A DNA stretch of 64,000 nucleotides, from the NCBI GenBank assembly GCA_023213395.1, contig CM041465.1, positions 224,509,741-224,573,740 on the forward strand, read 5' to 3'. The notes under the pieces were generated by a model. It made no database searches. It worked only from the letters and a program-made list of their open reading frames with translations, and was not told the DNA's origin. This stretch comes from Cycas panzhihuaensis (lineage: Eukaryota > Cycadophyta). This document shows, one piece after another, positions 24,001-35,360 of this stretch (positions are counted from its first letter, which is position 1; the number at the start of each line of letters is the position of its first letter). A program made the position numbers and the translations under genes.

Positions 24001-24951
24001 TGGTTGTAGGCCCCAACATGGATAAAATTGTCAAATTTAAGGCTCAATTGGCTAGGACATTTGAAGTGAAGGATTTAGGTGTTGTAAATCAGATTCTTGG
24101 CATGAGGATACATAGAGATAGGAAAAGCAGGAAGATCTAGCTTACACAAAAGACATGTGGAAAAGGTTATACAACACTTCAACATGCAAAATGCTCATCC
24201 AATTAGTACCCCATTTCTTGCATACATGAAGTTGTCTTGGGAATAGAGTCCTAGCAACAAAGCAGAAAAGGCACATATGTCTCATGTACCATACTCATCA
24301 GCAGTAGGTAGCCTAATGTTTGCCATGGTGTGTACTAGACCGGACATTGTCCAAGTAGTGGGAGTTGTCAGTCAGTTCATGGAAAATCCCAGTTGTGATC
24401 ATTGGACTGTTGTGAAGTGGATCCTTCCTTATTTCAAGGGTACTTCATATGCTACTATCTATTATAGTTTGACAAAACTTTAGGTGGCAGGGCTTGTAGA
24501 TTCAAATTTTGTTGGCAATAGAGACAAACATAAGTCCACAATAGGATATGTATTCACTCTTGCAAGTGGAGCAATCAACTGGATATCAAAACTGTAGTTT
24601 GTGATGGCATTATCTACTACATAAGTAGAATATATGGTAGCAACACAAGCATGTAAGGAAGTGATATGGCTGGACAAATTACTGGGAGAATTGCAAGTCA
24701 ACCTGAATATGATTGTTTTACATTGAGACAATCAAATTGTCTTGCACTTAGCAAGAAACCTAGCATTTCATGCCAAGACAAAGCACATAGGTGTGCGATA
24801 TCATTTTGTATGTGACATTGTAGCAGAAGGACAAGTCTCATTGCAGAAGATCCGTACTTATGACAACCCGACAGACATGTTGACAAAGTGGATTAGAAGG
24901 GAGAAGTTTATCTGGTGCATAACATCTCTGGAATTGCATATAATAGGATGA
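21043..24951 (+). pseudogene. Copia gag-pol relic of element E
   Basis: Gag begins at ATG 21043 (FDGSNFALWKLKIQAML) and continues, with a frameshift near 21290, to a zinc knuckle at about 21720 in which the first Cys is replaced (YWHFGKFGHLKKDC). Protease near 21900 reads DLRASFHM in place of the usual DSGA start. Integrase: zinc site near 22290-22400, SFIDDYSRKVWVF at 22521, TDNGVGF, AERMNRT. RT: FKLKRDVDGA near 23540, YVDEM near 23985 where the second catalytic Asp is Glu. RNase H near 24490-24720. The tail, near 24840-24900, reads SLQKIRTYDNPTDMLTK. Layout and motifs resemble element G, a better-preserved relative. Confidence 0.9.
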
Positions 24952-25025
24952 TGATTAGCACGGGCATTGGTCCCTTGGAAGGAGTACATAGTAGCATAAT
25001 TCAAAATTCACTTCAAGTGGGAGAA

Positions 25026-25458
25026 TGTTAGATGTGAAGCCAATTCTGGTTTTGAACATGATGATTGTACAACTGATGTGTAAAATTCTCTTTGCGTTGA
25101 GTATTGCACCTGGCGCAAAAATTGCTGGGGGTCCTGTGGGTAGGTCGTTGCCCCTTGGGTGGTGAAGCTATTTGCGACAAACGAAGCAAAAAACTATTTT
25201 TTGCTTTTTTTTGGTGCGGTTTGGTAGTTGGTGTTTTTCTTATTTAAATCCGATCAAGCTATTGTACCCAAGAGATGAACCAAAAAAGGAGTGTACTTTT
25301 GATCTTGCTGCTAATAAACGAGAGATTTTTTGCCTGGAGGTTCTTTTACCTTGGCACTCTGCGAGGCTTTTCCACGTAAAAATCTGTGTTGTTCTCTTGT
25401 ACTCTCTCTTGGCTTCATTGCTTGTTTAGTGTTTGTGCATTATTATTTTTCTCTTTCA
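25026..25458 (+). repeat. 3' LTR of element E
   Basis: 433 bp from TGTTAG to TTTCA, followed by the duplicated CAACC. Confidence 0.92.
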
Positions 25459-25463
25459 CAACC

Positions 25464-26240
25464 TTGCTTGAGGGATATGATGGTGCTTCTAGATTGGTAG
25501 AAATGGAATTTATATGCTCTTCCATCTAAACATTTGTGGATGATGTTATACTAGAGCCTCAAGTGATAAATTTTAGGTATATGTAGAATGGCTTGTTTGT
25601 AATATCTATCGTGATTATATAGATTATTCAATTATAGTGGTGACAAGCCTTGTTTTGGGAATGTCTACTAGGGTATAAATTGTATGAATGTGAATGCAAA
25701 AACATTTATGGTTGACATTGTCATGAATTAAAAAAGTAAGGCAAGTTGGCCCTATGCTTTGAAGGTTAGTCCCAATCTATCATAGTTGGTTCAGTGACAT
25801 TTTTGGTAGCTAGGGTATATAAATACCCACCTATAGTGCTCATTTTGATCATTACAATTTGGAATCTCTTGGTGTAGTCTCCTTTGGAATGCCTGTAGCG
25901 TTCTGGCCTCCTCGGTGGACAAAGGCACCTTGTAAATTTAGAAGAGATTAATTATTTTGCAATTATGATATTATATAAATGAAATCAATTTGAGACCCAT
26001 GGATCATTGTGTGCATAGAAATTGACATTAGGATGCTTGAGAATGGTCAGGGGCAATTCTAGAAATGATTTTGGCAGATGAATTAGCACAAATCTAGTGA
26101 AAGAACGATGCAAAACGGTTCTAGAATGGATGGGATGATCACAAGATGAAAAACTAACCATTGGGGAATAGTTTTGGAATGACAAACAATTTATAGGGGG
26201 TAGTTCTGCACCAAAGTTTTTGGAAGAGAATCGTATGGCC
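25464..26240. other. Intronic spacer between E and F
   Basis: No coding signal or paired repeat recognised. The left border of F is not resolved, so part of this may be F's LTR. Confidence 0.4.
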
Positions 26241-26681
26241 ATGCAAAAAGACACCTTGTTATCATTAATTAGGGTTTTATGCTATGAAAGGGTGAAAGTT
26301 GTGTTGTAAAGTCAAAACTTTTGAGTGATTGGCTATGTAAAAGTTATAAATAGGTCATTTCTCCTTTTGGTTGAATGATGAGAGCCGAGTGATTGAGTCA
26401 TATGTCATACTCTTAAGGGTGGGAGCTAGACAAAGCATTTGATGAATGATCTAACAAGTGTATTTGGTGTCGATTAATAAAATAATGAGTTATGAGAAAG
26501 ACTTTGTGTAGCCTTTGTGAATGATGATTGGTTGCTTATGTTATGTTTGAGAATGTTGCATAGTTGTTGCATATGTTGTAAGATGATCTAACATGCAACT
26601 GACATCAAGGAGAAAGAGGACATGAGATGGCTATATTATTGGGTAGTTTTGGGGCATTGGTGTGCCAAGAGGTTGTCAACA
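26241..26681 (+). repeat. Probable 5' LTR (part) of element F
   Basis: Contains a TATAAATA box near 26346 and ends CAACA just before the PBS. No second copy exists in the window, so its start is not determined. Confidence 0.35.
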
Positions 26682-26682
26682 T

Positions 26683-26695
26683 TGGTTCTGTTGCT
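26683..26695 (+). other. Putative primer-binding site of element F
   Basis: TGGTTCTGTTGCT, 12 of 13 bases the same as the PBS of C (11591). Closest known type is tRNA-Asp, as in Athila/Tat. Confidence 0.55.
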
Positions 26696-26826
26696 AAATT
26701 CCTTGAGTAGAAAAGGACCTGAGTCTTGGTGGAGGGTGAGAGTGCATACTAAAAGATCAAAAGACTCTGGCAATCATTGTGATGGTGGTTTTTAACTAGA
26801 CCGCAACAATTAGGGGACCTTCTAAT

Positions 26827-28560
26827 GCCACCTAAGAAGCCTTCAAGTGGTGGAATACTAGAGTCAAACCATTATAGGAGAATACATTGGGCAAGAGAAA
26901 GTGAATTACGAGAGGTGCCAAAAGGAGCATGCTGCCAAGAGGAGAGACTAGGGAGGAGTCCACCTTAGTATTAGAAAGAAGTGGGTTATTAATACCACAG
27001 ACAACCTTAAGTGAAGGAGCCACTACGATAACTGAAACAACACCAGCCATATCTGATCCATAGGGTATCTTGACGAGCAGTGGAGAAAATTTTGAATTGG
27101 TAAAAGGCTCGAAGAGCATAGGCAGTAACAAGGATAAGGCAGAAGGTGGTCCCAAGGAAGCTTGGAAAATTACTTCACAAGGAAGTTATTTAATACACTG
27201 CCAAAACTAGGAGATAGGTCATTTTTGATAAAATCGCCATTAGTGATACAAATACCACTAGTAGAAGGAATGATACAAGTGAAAGCCCCAAAGAATGATC
27301 CATTGTTTAAGGAAGAATTAGAGACAACACCAAATGCAGGGTTGTCGCTAGGAGTTAATATAGTAAGTGGAGGAACGTCGAGAATGAAGACACCTCCCAA
27401 GATGGCTTCTTTGGGTTACCACAATGAGAGTGTCTTCAACTAGCTTATATTTGATGGTACTATAGATGTTATAGAACAACTATACTTATTTAAGAACATC
27501 ATTGACGTAAGGGGAATCATAGACGAAAAAAATATTAAGGGCAGATTTGTCTCTACACTAAGCGGAGTACCATTAGTATGGTACAAGTAGTTAGATGCAA
27601 AGATAAAAACGTGGGATCAAATTGCAAGTGAATTCCAAGAAAGGTTTTAGAAGTTGCATAGTAATGAAGTCATTGTGCAAGCATTGGACAACTTAAAACA
27701 ATGACTTGGAGAGTCAATGTTAGATTACTCAAGCCGCATGTCCATTATTGCAACAAATATTGCAAATGGGGAGAAATTTCCAAACTTTTGTTGAAGAACT
27801 TCTTTGTAAATGAATTACAACCTAAGTTAAGAGCATAAACATTTGCAGAAGCCAAGGAGTTGGCCATAAGATTTGGGAAAGAAATGGATTAAGAGGAATT
27901 AAGGATACAAGACAATATGTTCAAAATGTTGTATGAATAAATTAAGGAATAAGGAATTATGTGTGGAAAAAGTCTGCAAGGTAGCGATGAAGGAGGAATC
28001 ATCATAAATGGAAAAATCAAGCGAAGAAATCTTAAAATTGAAACTACAAATTAAGAAGAAAGACCCAATGGAAGATAAGCCCAACAGTAGTAGACGTATT
28101 GGCGCAAGTATCAAACCTAAGAGGTGGCATATTTGTGAAATGGATAACATACTGGCAAGGAATGCTATTATAATCTAAAGAATATAAATGGTATCACATA
28201 TGTGACACATATGGATATACAACAATATATTGTTATCATAACTCCAAAGGGGAAAATGCTCGAGGAAGAGGTTGCAGGAGAGGAAATGACTCTTGACCCA
28301 TGTATAATACAAAAACAACTACATAAAGGGCTAAAATGAAAGCCCCAACGACAGGTCTTTATTTCGTTTAAAATTTGGACATTGGAGATCTGATTGCTCC
28401 TATGAGAAGGCTGGAGACAATAGTGCGCATATATATATCAAATGCGGACCGTGCAATCATGCATCAAGCCATTGCCCTTTTAATACAATATCTGCTAATC
28501 TAATTGTTGTAGTATTAGACACACTAAAATCCTTGAATTTGCAAACAAGAAGTGGCTTGC
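26827..28560 (+). pseudogene. Gypsy gag relic of element F
   Basis: Possible start ATG 26827 (MPPKKPSSGG). A readable stretch lies at 27162-27443, and the core follows at 27440-27780: LIFDGTIDVIEQLYLFKNI, then RFVSTLSGVPLVWYK and TWDQIASEFQERF. This matches the gag core of element C in order and spacing. Many stops and shifts; not functional. Confidence 0.7.
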
Positions 28561-28752
28561 AATAAAATAGGAGGAGCAAGAAATGGAGCACCCAAATCTA
28601 AAAGTAGAGATTGATCGCTTTGTAGTAGCAAAGCAGGCCTTGGAGGAAGTTGCTAAGGAGGCAGAAGCAAATAAACCTACATTACCAAAAATAAATAATG
28701 TATGTAAGAGAAGGGGAGTATATAAGGAAAAATAAATTACACTAGCCACACA

Positions 28753-29330
28753 ATGCCTCGTAGTAGAATCCGATCAACTGTTTCAAAATATACCAATAGA
28801 AGTCATACCCAAAATGTTGATATTGATGGGAAATTTAGCGAAGCAATTGTACCCAACTATTCTACTGATACAGGAAATAGCTTGGATAAAATTAGAATTG
28901 TTACAAGTGAGGAATTCAAAAGGAAATATCCAATATATAAACAAGATTTTATTGTCATTCGATGGTGATCCTAAAGTGATAATGGTAGTATTGGGTGAGA
29001 CTTTAGAAAATGTGGTCATAGATGGTGGTGCAACAGTGAATTTGTTGCTCGTATGAACATGGAAATGCTTAGGGAGCCCAAGTATGCAACCCATGACATA
29101 TTCACTCAAGTTGTCAAATGAACTCTAAATTCGACCATTGGGGAAGATGTTGAACATCAAAGTGAACATAGCAAGTGTGGTAGTGCCAATGGAATTCATT
29201 GTATTAAAAATGACAGAAGGAATGATTTGATACCCAATCTTGCTTGGGAGACCATGGATGTACGAAGCAAAATGCTTGTAGAATTGAAAGTCTCACACAT
29301 CGACACAATTCTAGAATGAGAAAAGACTCA
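28753..29330 (+). pseudogene. Retropepsin relic of element F
   Basis: The active-site region reads VVIDGGATVNLL (about 29015-29050), where DSGA or DTGA would be normal. The C-terminal half has YPILLGRPWMYEAKC (about 29230-29275), typical of gypsy proteases. Stops are present. H is inserted shortly after this domain. Confidence 0.75.
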
Positions 29331-29420
29331 CTCTTCTAATGCTATGAAAAGAGAAGAACATGATTGAAGCTATTTCGAACGGCACCTCAAGCACTACAAT
29401 CACTAGTCAGAGCACGACTT

Positions 29421-29769
29421 TGATGAGTATCACTCATCCATATGTTTTGACATGGTGTAATATTGTGTGTATATTATTGTACTTATATGTAAAGTACATT
29501 TAAGGTAGTAGTCAAATAACTCAATTGTTAGTTAGTTAGAAAGTTAAGAGATAGTAAAGTTAGGCTAATAAATTAGCTGGATAGTTAAAGTGGTTATTGG
29601 GCTGTCAACATAAATGAGAGGACTTTTATTGTAAAAATCATAGGAGTGTGTTTTCGTGATGTAAGCTAGATTACAAGATAACAGAAGAGAATTCATTTAA
29701 TTACCTCTTCAGCAACCCCAAATTAATGGGTAATGTTCTCTGAGTCTACGTGCACCCGATTGCACATCA
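29421..29769 (+). repeat. 5' LTR of element H
   Basis: 349 bp, TGATGAGTATCACTC to GCACATCA, homologous to 32655-33024. PBS follows after two bases. Confidence 0.9.
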
Positions 29770-29771
29770 AA

Positions 29772-29783
29772 TGGTATTAGAGC
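29772..29783 (+). other. Primer-binding site of element H
   Basis: TGGTATTAGAGC, initiator tRNA-Met type, identical to that of element A although H encodes gypsy-type proteins. Confidence 0.85.
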
Positions 29784-30553
29784 GAATTTCCTAAGAGGGC
29801 TACTAAATTCAAAGTTTCAGAGGTTTGCAGAAGGTGTATGGACAACTGTACGATCAATCGTACAGAATTGTACGAACCAGGGGAGGAGCTTGGACCGAGA
29901 TGAAAATTTACTAGTTTGTGCACCTTTGTATGTACGTTAATCTATCCTAAAGGACCGTTGTCAGATTCTAACTTTATATGTGGGAAATCGCAGAAGAGCA
30001 TAGGTGCTGGTTTGAGGCTTCAACTATAGATTTCTCTTTGGATTGTTAGTCATTTTCTTTGAAATTGGTCTTAATCTCTTCCTTCTGACCAAAGCTTTCT
30101 TTTAAGTATAAATTTGTAGCATTTAATTTCATTTTTCTAAAGTTATGAGCAAAAATTGAATTGAAACCCTAGTTGCCATTCATTGTTTCGGGCCAATTTT
30201 CTCGCCAACCAGAGCTTCGATTAAAAAGCTATCTGTACATCTAGATAGGCGCTGAAAAAAATTTAAATTAGAGACCAACCTCATTTTTCACTATTTCTGC
30301 ATTGCTTTTTCGTACATATCCATACAATCTAGGATAGAAATTCATTTTTCAGTAATATTCTTTACTATTAATAACTTCTCTCCTTGATTAAGGGTTAATC
30401 TAGTTGCTGAGTTCATTAAAAAATGAAAAAAGCATTTTCAAAGCATTTTGATATTGTATTACAGACATATAGCCATAAGGCCACATGGTAGGCATACGTC
30501 GCAAATCTTTTGTTTTTCATATTTATTGAAGTCAATTGTTTGTCAAGCCCAAC
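29784..30553 (+). other. Leader of element H
   Basis: Non-coding. Contains six GTAC tetranucleotides, three of them within about 40 bp near 29848-29875. Confidence 0.6.
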
Positions 30554-31507
30554 ATGCCTTGCAGAGTTAAACAAACTTCTTCTAAGGAAGGAATGGTTGA
30601 AGATACTGAGAGACAAACAGAGGAACCTTCTCTGGTTTTCGCATAAATGGTGAATACATCACAGTGATGGGCAGATACTCAAGCCTAGATGATGTAGAAC
30701 ATGACGACCATGTTTCAACAATTGATGGTACATCGGACTTAGCAGACCCAACAACTCCTGCAAGTGCAACAAATACAAGTTCCTACAATGGTTCCCATCC
30801 AACAAACACAATTGAAGATGGATACCCATATAACTATTCCAAAGTTTCACGGCATAATTAACGTTGAAACCTTGGATAGTTGGATTCAAAATTTGGAGGT
30901 ATATTTCAAATGTCAAAGTCTCATAGATGAAGAAAAAATTGTCGTGGTAGAAATACACATGGCAGAACAAGCCTTAGTATGGTGGCAAACATATGTCAAC
31001 ACCCATGGTGAAATTAATTCATGGGGTAATTTTAAAACAATATTTTAGAAACAATTTTATTCTATGGGATACAAAGAAGAAAGAGAGAAGAAGTGGTTAC
31101 AGTTGTGACAACAAACTGGACATTTTGTCTAGCATTACATTGATATTTTTAATAAAATGGTTACAATGGTAGAGTCCCAGGATTCTGAGCATATTCTGAA
31201 GCTCAAATTCTTCTTGAGTGGCCTATTTCCATCCTTGCAGCAGGAGCTAGATCTCATAAAGATCTTCTCCCTAGATGAGGCTTTCTAGTATGCATTGAAA
31301 GTGGAAAGCAAGCTCCACAAAAGACTCTCTACCTGGCTGCAATAGCAACAGTTACATCGTACATTGAAACAACTTTTCAATCAAAGAAAGGAAAATGATG
31401 TAGCAGAACCTTTAGTAGTAGAGAAGGGAAAGTATTGCACACTGCACAAGTCTTGCATCCATTCCAATGAAGAATGTTGGAAGCAAAAGGAGTAGTACAA
31501 AGCAAAG
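30554..31507 (+). pseudogene. Gag of element H, stop-ridden
   Basis: Frame 2 runs from ATG 30554 into the protease ORF without a shift. Early stops sit around 30640-30700; the rest reads IPKFHGIINVETLDSWIQNL, VYFKCQSLIDEEK and ALVWWQTYV, a Retrotrans_gag core. A Cys/His cluster (CTLHKSCIHSNEECW, about 31437-31485) takes the place of the zinc knuckle. Several stops fit lost Gln codons. Confidence 0.8.
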
Positions 31508-32737
31508 GTGAAGACTCTGGTAGCTAAAGAAGAAAGCAACACACTGTGCAGAGAGACTAGTACGTCAAGTGGCTCCACAGAGTCACCAACGATACTTGTC
31601 ACCAATCAAATGGTGGTGGATCTTAATCTAGTTATGATGACAAAAGACTTTAATGCTTCAACCAAAGAAGCATTATTCACCCAACACTGTCAAATTAAAG
31701 ATCGTATTGTACTGTGCATTATTGATAATGGCAATATGAAAAATCTGGTATCAGAAAAACTTGTTAGGGATCTTAATCTCCCTACAAAGCCTCATCTGAA
31801 TCGCTATACACTGGGATGGGTTAAAAAAGGAAGAACACTAAAAACCAAGATTGATAGAGTCTATAATGTGACTTCTGCAATGAAGCCCTATGTAGGTACA
31901 ATCACTTATGATGTAACTCCTATTGATTGCTATGAATTACTTCTAGGGAGACCCTATCAATATGATAGAGAGGCAGTATGCTACGAATTGACTCTTATAT
32001 ATCATTTGTGGAAAGACAACATTAATTTTGTGCTGCACTCTTCATCATCTCCAGTTACTTCAAGGATGGATACACAAACTACCAGACTCACCAATTTTGC
32101 TCGAGAAGGCACCAATCTATTTGTGAGACCAAAGTTTGAACCACACACTCCACATATGCAGATGCTTTGTCAAACAACTTTGCTACTAGAACCAAGAGAT
32201 TCTATATCATTAGAGAGGTTTAACCAGAAGCAAGTAGATCACTCTCATACCTTGCTAATGAGTGCACCTATTCTAGAGATTCCAACAGGTTCGCACCCTA
32301 CACAGGCAACACGACATTGCATCATACGAAATATATGCCATATTAAGGAAGGGTACAATTTGATAAACTCTACTCTCTATGAAGATTCTTTATTGTCCAT
32401 TGGAAACACTCCTTCAGAGGCATTTCACTTGATGACTACTGGCGAGAAGCTTACAATGCAGTTGAAGATTATCAAGCTAGATTCCTCGCCCCCATCAGTG
32501 ACACTTCTTGGTACTAAACTATCTCATCCGATAACAACTTACATCATGGTAAACAAGGAGGAAACATGGTCCGCCCCAACCATTACCGATTACTTTTTTC
32601 CTATTAGTAAAGGACGAAGAAATTGGGGACAATTTCCTCTTAAGAAGGAAGGAATGATGAGTATCACTCATCCATGTGATTTGACACTATGTAATATTGT
32701 GTTTATATTCTTGTACTTATATGTAAAGTATGTCTAA
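31508..32737 (+). CDS. Retropepsin-containing open frame of element H, 409 codons
   Basis: Same frame as the gag before it but without a stop for 409 codons. The protease reads RIVLCIIDNGNMKNLVSEKL (active-site Asp present, but DNG rather than DSG/DTG) and ends YELLLGRPYQYDREAVCYEL, the typical end of a gypsy protease. About 200 further residues match nothing I know; in an autonomous element RT would follow. The frame runs over the polypurine tract into the 3' LTR, ending 83 codons-scale bases inside it at 32737. The start at 31508 is just the first start codon after the last stop, so this is the 3' part of a gag-protease polyprotein. Whether it is made is unknown. Confidence 0.7.
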   Translation: MKTLVAKEESNTLCRETSTSSGSTESPTILVTNQMVVDLNLVMMTKDFNASTKEALFTQHCQIKDRIVLCIIDNGNMKNLVSEKLVRDLNLPTKPHLNRYTLGWVKKGRTLKTKIDRVYNVTSAMKPYVGTITYDVTPIDCYELLLGRPYQYDREAVCYELTLIYHLWKDNINFVLHSSSSPVTSRMDTQTTRLTNFAREGTNLFVRPKFEPHTPHMQMLCQTTLLLEPRDSISLERFNQKQVDHSHTLLMSAPILEIPTGSHPTQATRHCIIRNICHIKEGYNLINSTLYEDSLLSIGNTPSEAFHLMTTGEKLTMQLKIIKLDSSPPSVTLLGTKLSHPITTYIMVNKEETWSAPTITDYFFPISKGRRNWGQFPLKKEGMMSITHPCDLTLCNIVFIFLYLYVKYV

Positions 32738-33024
32738 GTTAGAAAGTTAGTTAAATAATTCAATTGTTAGTTAGCTAGAAAGTAAAGAGATAGTTATTAA
32801 AGTTAAGTCAATCAGTTTGTTGGATAGTTAGAAGGTAGTTTTTGAAGTGGTTATTGGGCCCTCAACATAAATGAAAGGCACTTTCATTGTAAAAATCATC
32901 AATGTGTTTTCATGATGTAATTCAGATTATGAGATAATAGAAGAGAATTCATTCAATCACCTTTTCGACAATCCCAAATTAATGGGTAATGATTTTTCAA
33001 TCTATGTGCATCCACTTCACATCA
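32655..33024 (+). repeat. 3' LTR of element H
   Basis: 370 bp, TGATGAG to ACATCA, with a GGTAGTTTTTGAAGTGG-type segment not matched in the shorter 5' copy. Followed by ACTT. Confidence 0.9.
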
Positions 33025-34640
33025 ACTTTGTCCCTTAATGAAGAATCTATTTATATGACAATGGAAGAGACAACAGTAATGAACAAACCATATGAGAATG
33101 AACCAAAAGACTTTGGTGAACTGCATCTAGAGTTGGACTTTGATGGAGGAGAAACCAACAACTTATTGAAAAATTGGTTATAAGGGGAATATGAGATATC
33201 GTGCCCCTCTTTCTAATGTTCCTTGTTTTCTAAAACCTATGATCCTAAAAATATAATTAATAATGTAAATATTGATGATTATTTGAGTGTCGTTAGTAGT
33301 AAAGATAATAGTAGATTAAGCCTAGGTAATGTAATTGGTAGTGTGGGCAATGATTCTTTAACTAGGAAATTATAAATTATAATAGGACAAAAGGAAAAGG
33401 GAAATAAAGTAGATAATTCTAGATTACATTCTATAATGTATGGGCAAAACTTTGAAGATTTGACTGTCCAAGATAATCCATTAACTAACCCTGTCTCCAG
33501 ATTGACCCTAATGCCAACCTCAATCTAAGTTCCTAAAATAATTCACCATGCAAGGATGAAATTGATGATGGTTTTATCCCAAAACCCAACCCCCCACTCT
33601 CCCCCTAATTAGGTGTAGGGGATGGCCTCGTCTAGTTCTACCCTCCCCAACTTTCCCTTAGGGCCTCCAATCCTAGTCCCCCCCTACCCTCTCCTAAGGC
33701 TAGTAACCCTAGTTCCTTCTCTCCCCTTCTAAGGAAACCACCACTAGTACCTCTTTATCCTTCCCTAGGGCTAGTTTGGAGGAAGACTCTATCCCTAGGA
33801 CCTCACCCTCCAAAAGTACATTCAACACTCTTGAAAGTAATGCAAACTTAGGATTCATTACCATTAGGGATATCATGTCTCAGTTCTTTAGAAAAAAAGA
33901 GAACACAACAAACCACCTTATCCAATCTATGGTGTATTGGATGGAATACCAGATTTGGAATCGGGCGTGTTGGGAAATTGGCTTCATAATGACCCTCTAG
34001 AGACTAACCTACTGGGGGTATGTAGCCCATCAAGGTACATTTCAAAACTAATTGGACTTGCAACATTCTTTTCAATTATATTTAGATTCCCAAAACCTAG
34101 AGAACATACTTAAATTTGTAGTGGGTGACTACCTATTGAACCACCTTAAGAAATGCAAAACCCTTTGAAAAGCTCAAAGTATACCGAGGAGAAATTGGGG
34201 CTAGTTGTTTTACCATATGTTAGGAAAAGTTGGGCAAAATTGGTTACTAGGAAAAGAGTGCATTAAAGAAGCTTCATGGAATGGGTTAAGAAATACATTC
34301 CCAAAAACATTTTCATACAAATCCATAGATGCAGTCATTAGTGAAATTCTAGGGCATATTAAGGAGCTTAGTATGGAAGTAGAAAATTATAGGTATACAA
34401 TAGATCGTTAGTAACAACAATGAATTAGAAAGAGGATGTCGAGGAGGATAAGGAAGAAACCCATAACTTCCATCGAGAGTATTCAGAGTTAAATTATGAG
34501 AACCGGAGAATTGAAAACACATCAAATTGGAGAATTGAAAATACATTGAGCCATAAGTTAAATCAAGAAAATCAAGTCCAATTTGAGAAGCTAAAAATGA
34601 AAAAGTTAAACATTAAGGATAAAGGTAGTCCACAAAATAT
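33025..34640 (+). pseudogene. Element F, region between protease and RT
   Basis: Begins LSLNEESIYM, in frame with F's sequence before H. Further on there are Asn/Ser-rich and Pro/Ser-rich stretches (about 33560-33830) and an open frame at 33776-34000 without known motif. It is longer than a normal protease-RT linker, so an unrecognised older insertion is possible. No function assigned. Confidence 0.4.
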
Positions 34641-35360
34641 AAGATTGGTGATTATTGGGATGAACATACGATAGCCTATGCCTAGGCATTATTTGAAGAA
34701 TTTAAAGATGTCTTTGCATGGTCATATAAAAATCTTAAGGGTATCCCACCAGAGATAGGGATGCCCCATAGTGATTTAATTGAAAGAGCGAAACTAGTCA
34801 AACAACAACCTTATTGGATGAATCCAAAGTATAAAGAGAAAGTGAAAGTAGAAATTTATAAAATGTTAGAAGTGGGATATGTTTACGAGATAGAATATAG
34901 CAATTGGGTTAGTTTGGTTATAGTTGTACCCAAAAAGAATGGAAAAATTAACGGATGCATTGATCATTGATAATTGAATAAAGCGACAAAAAAGGATCCC
35001 TTCTCCATTGCCTTCATGGAGGATGTTTTGGAGATGGTGGGAGGCAACGGAATCTATTCTTTCATAGACGGGTTTGGTGGATATAACTAAGTGAGAATTG
35101 CACCTGAAGACCAAGAAAAAACATTTATTACAAAATGGAGGACATATGCTTATAGGGTCATGCCTTTTGGCTTAATGAATGTCCCAACTACCTTCTAATG
35201 AATAGTCCTTAATATTCTCCATAAGATGATCGAGGAGGAGGTGGTTGTATTCTTGGATGGCTAAATCCTGTGTGGGATGATAAAAAATCATATCAGAAAT
35301 GCCAAGGAAATGCTATAGACATGTAAATTGTGCCTAAATTTAGAGAAGTGTACTTTGTGC
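34640..35360 (+). pseudogene. Reverse transcriptase relic of element F
   Basis: Reads GIPPEIGMPHSDLIERAK, then YWMNPKYKEKVKVEIYKMLE, VVPKKNGKI, LNKATKKDPFSIAFMEDVLE, IYSFIDGFGGYN, VRIAPEDQEKT and YRVMPFGLMNVP. This is the fingers-palm part of an Athila/Tat-type gypsy RT. At the catalytic FxDD position it reads VVFLDG and a stop, so the second Asp is lost. Similarity ends near 35360. Confidence 0.88.

Larger units (their letters stand above)
20474..25458 (+). mobile_element. Element E: old Ty1/copia retrotransposon (Tnt1/Tork-like)
   Basis: 4,985 bp flanked by CAACC (20469-20473 and 25459-25463). LTRs are 504 and 433 bp. A Met-type PBS, gag with a damaged zinc knuckle, protease, integrase, RT and RNase H are recognisable but broken by many stops and frameshifts. 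A polypurine tract (AAGTGGGAGAA, 25015-25025) abuts the 3' LTR. LTR divergence is clearly higher than in A, G or K, so this is an old insertion. It contains no nested element. Confidence 0.93.
29421..33024 (+). mobile_element. Element H: non-autonomous gag-protease gypsy element nested in F
   Basis: 3,604 bp with LTRs of 349 and 370 bp (TGATGAG to CATCA), a Met-type PBS and a polypurine tract (AAGAAGGAAGGAA ending 32654). Target duplication is ACTT (29417-29420, 33025-33028); removing H rejoins F's frame. The interior encodes only Gag and protease: no RT, RNase H or integrase. This layout is like the TR-GAG class of plant elements, which would need enzymes from a related autonomous copy. Confidence 0.85.
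26241..35360 (+). mobile_element. Element F: Athila/Tat-like gypsy, truncated in RT, hosting H
   Basis: PBS resembling tRNA-Asp (26683-26695), gag relic (26827-28560), aspartic protease relic (28753-29330), insertion of H (29421-33024), and RT ending abruptly near 35360. The PR-then-RT order fits Ty3/gypsy. RNase H, integrase and the 3' LTR are missing. The left limit is inferred from a TATA-like GTTATAAATAGG near 26345 and could be off by several hundred bases. Confidence 0.7.
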
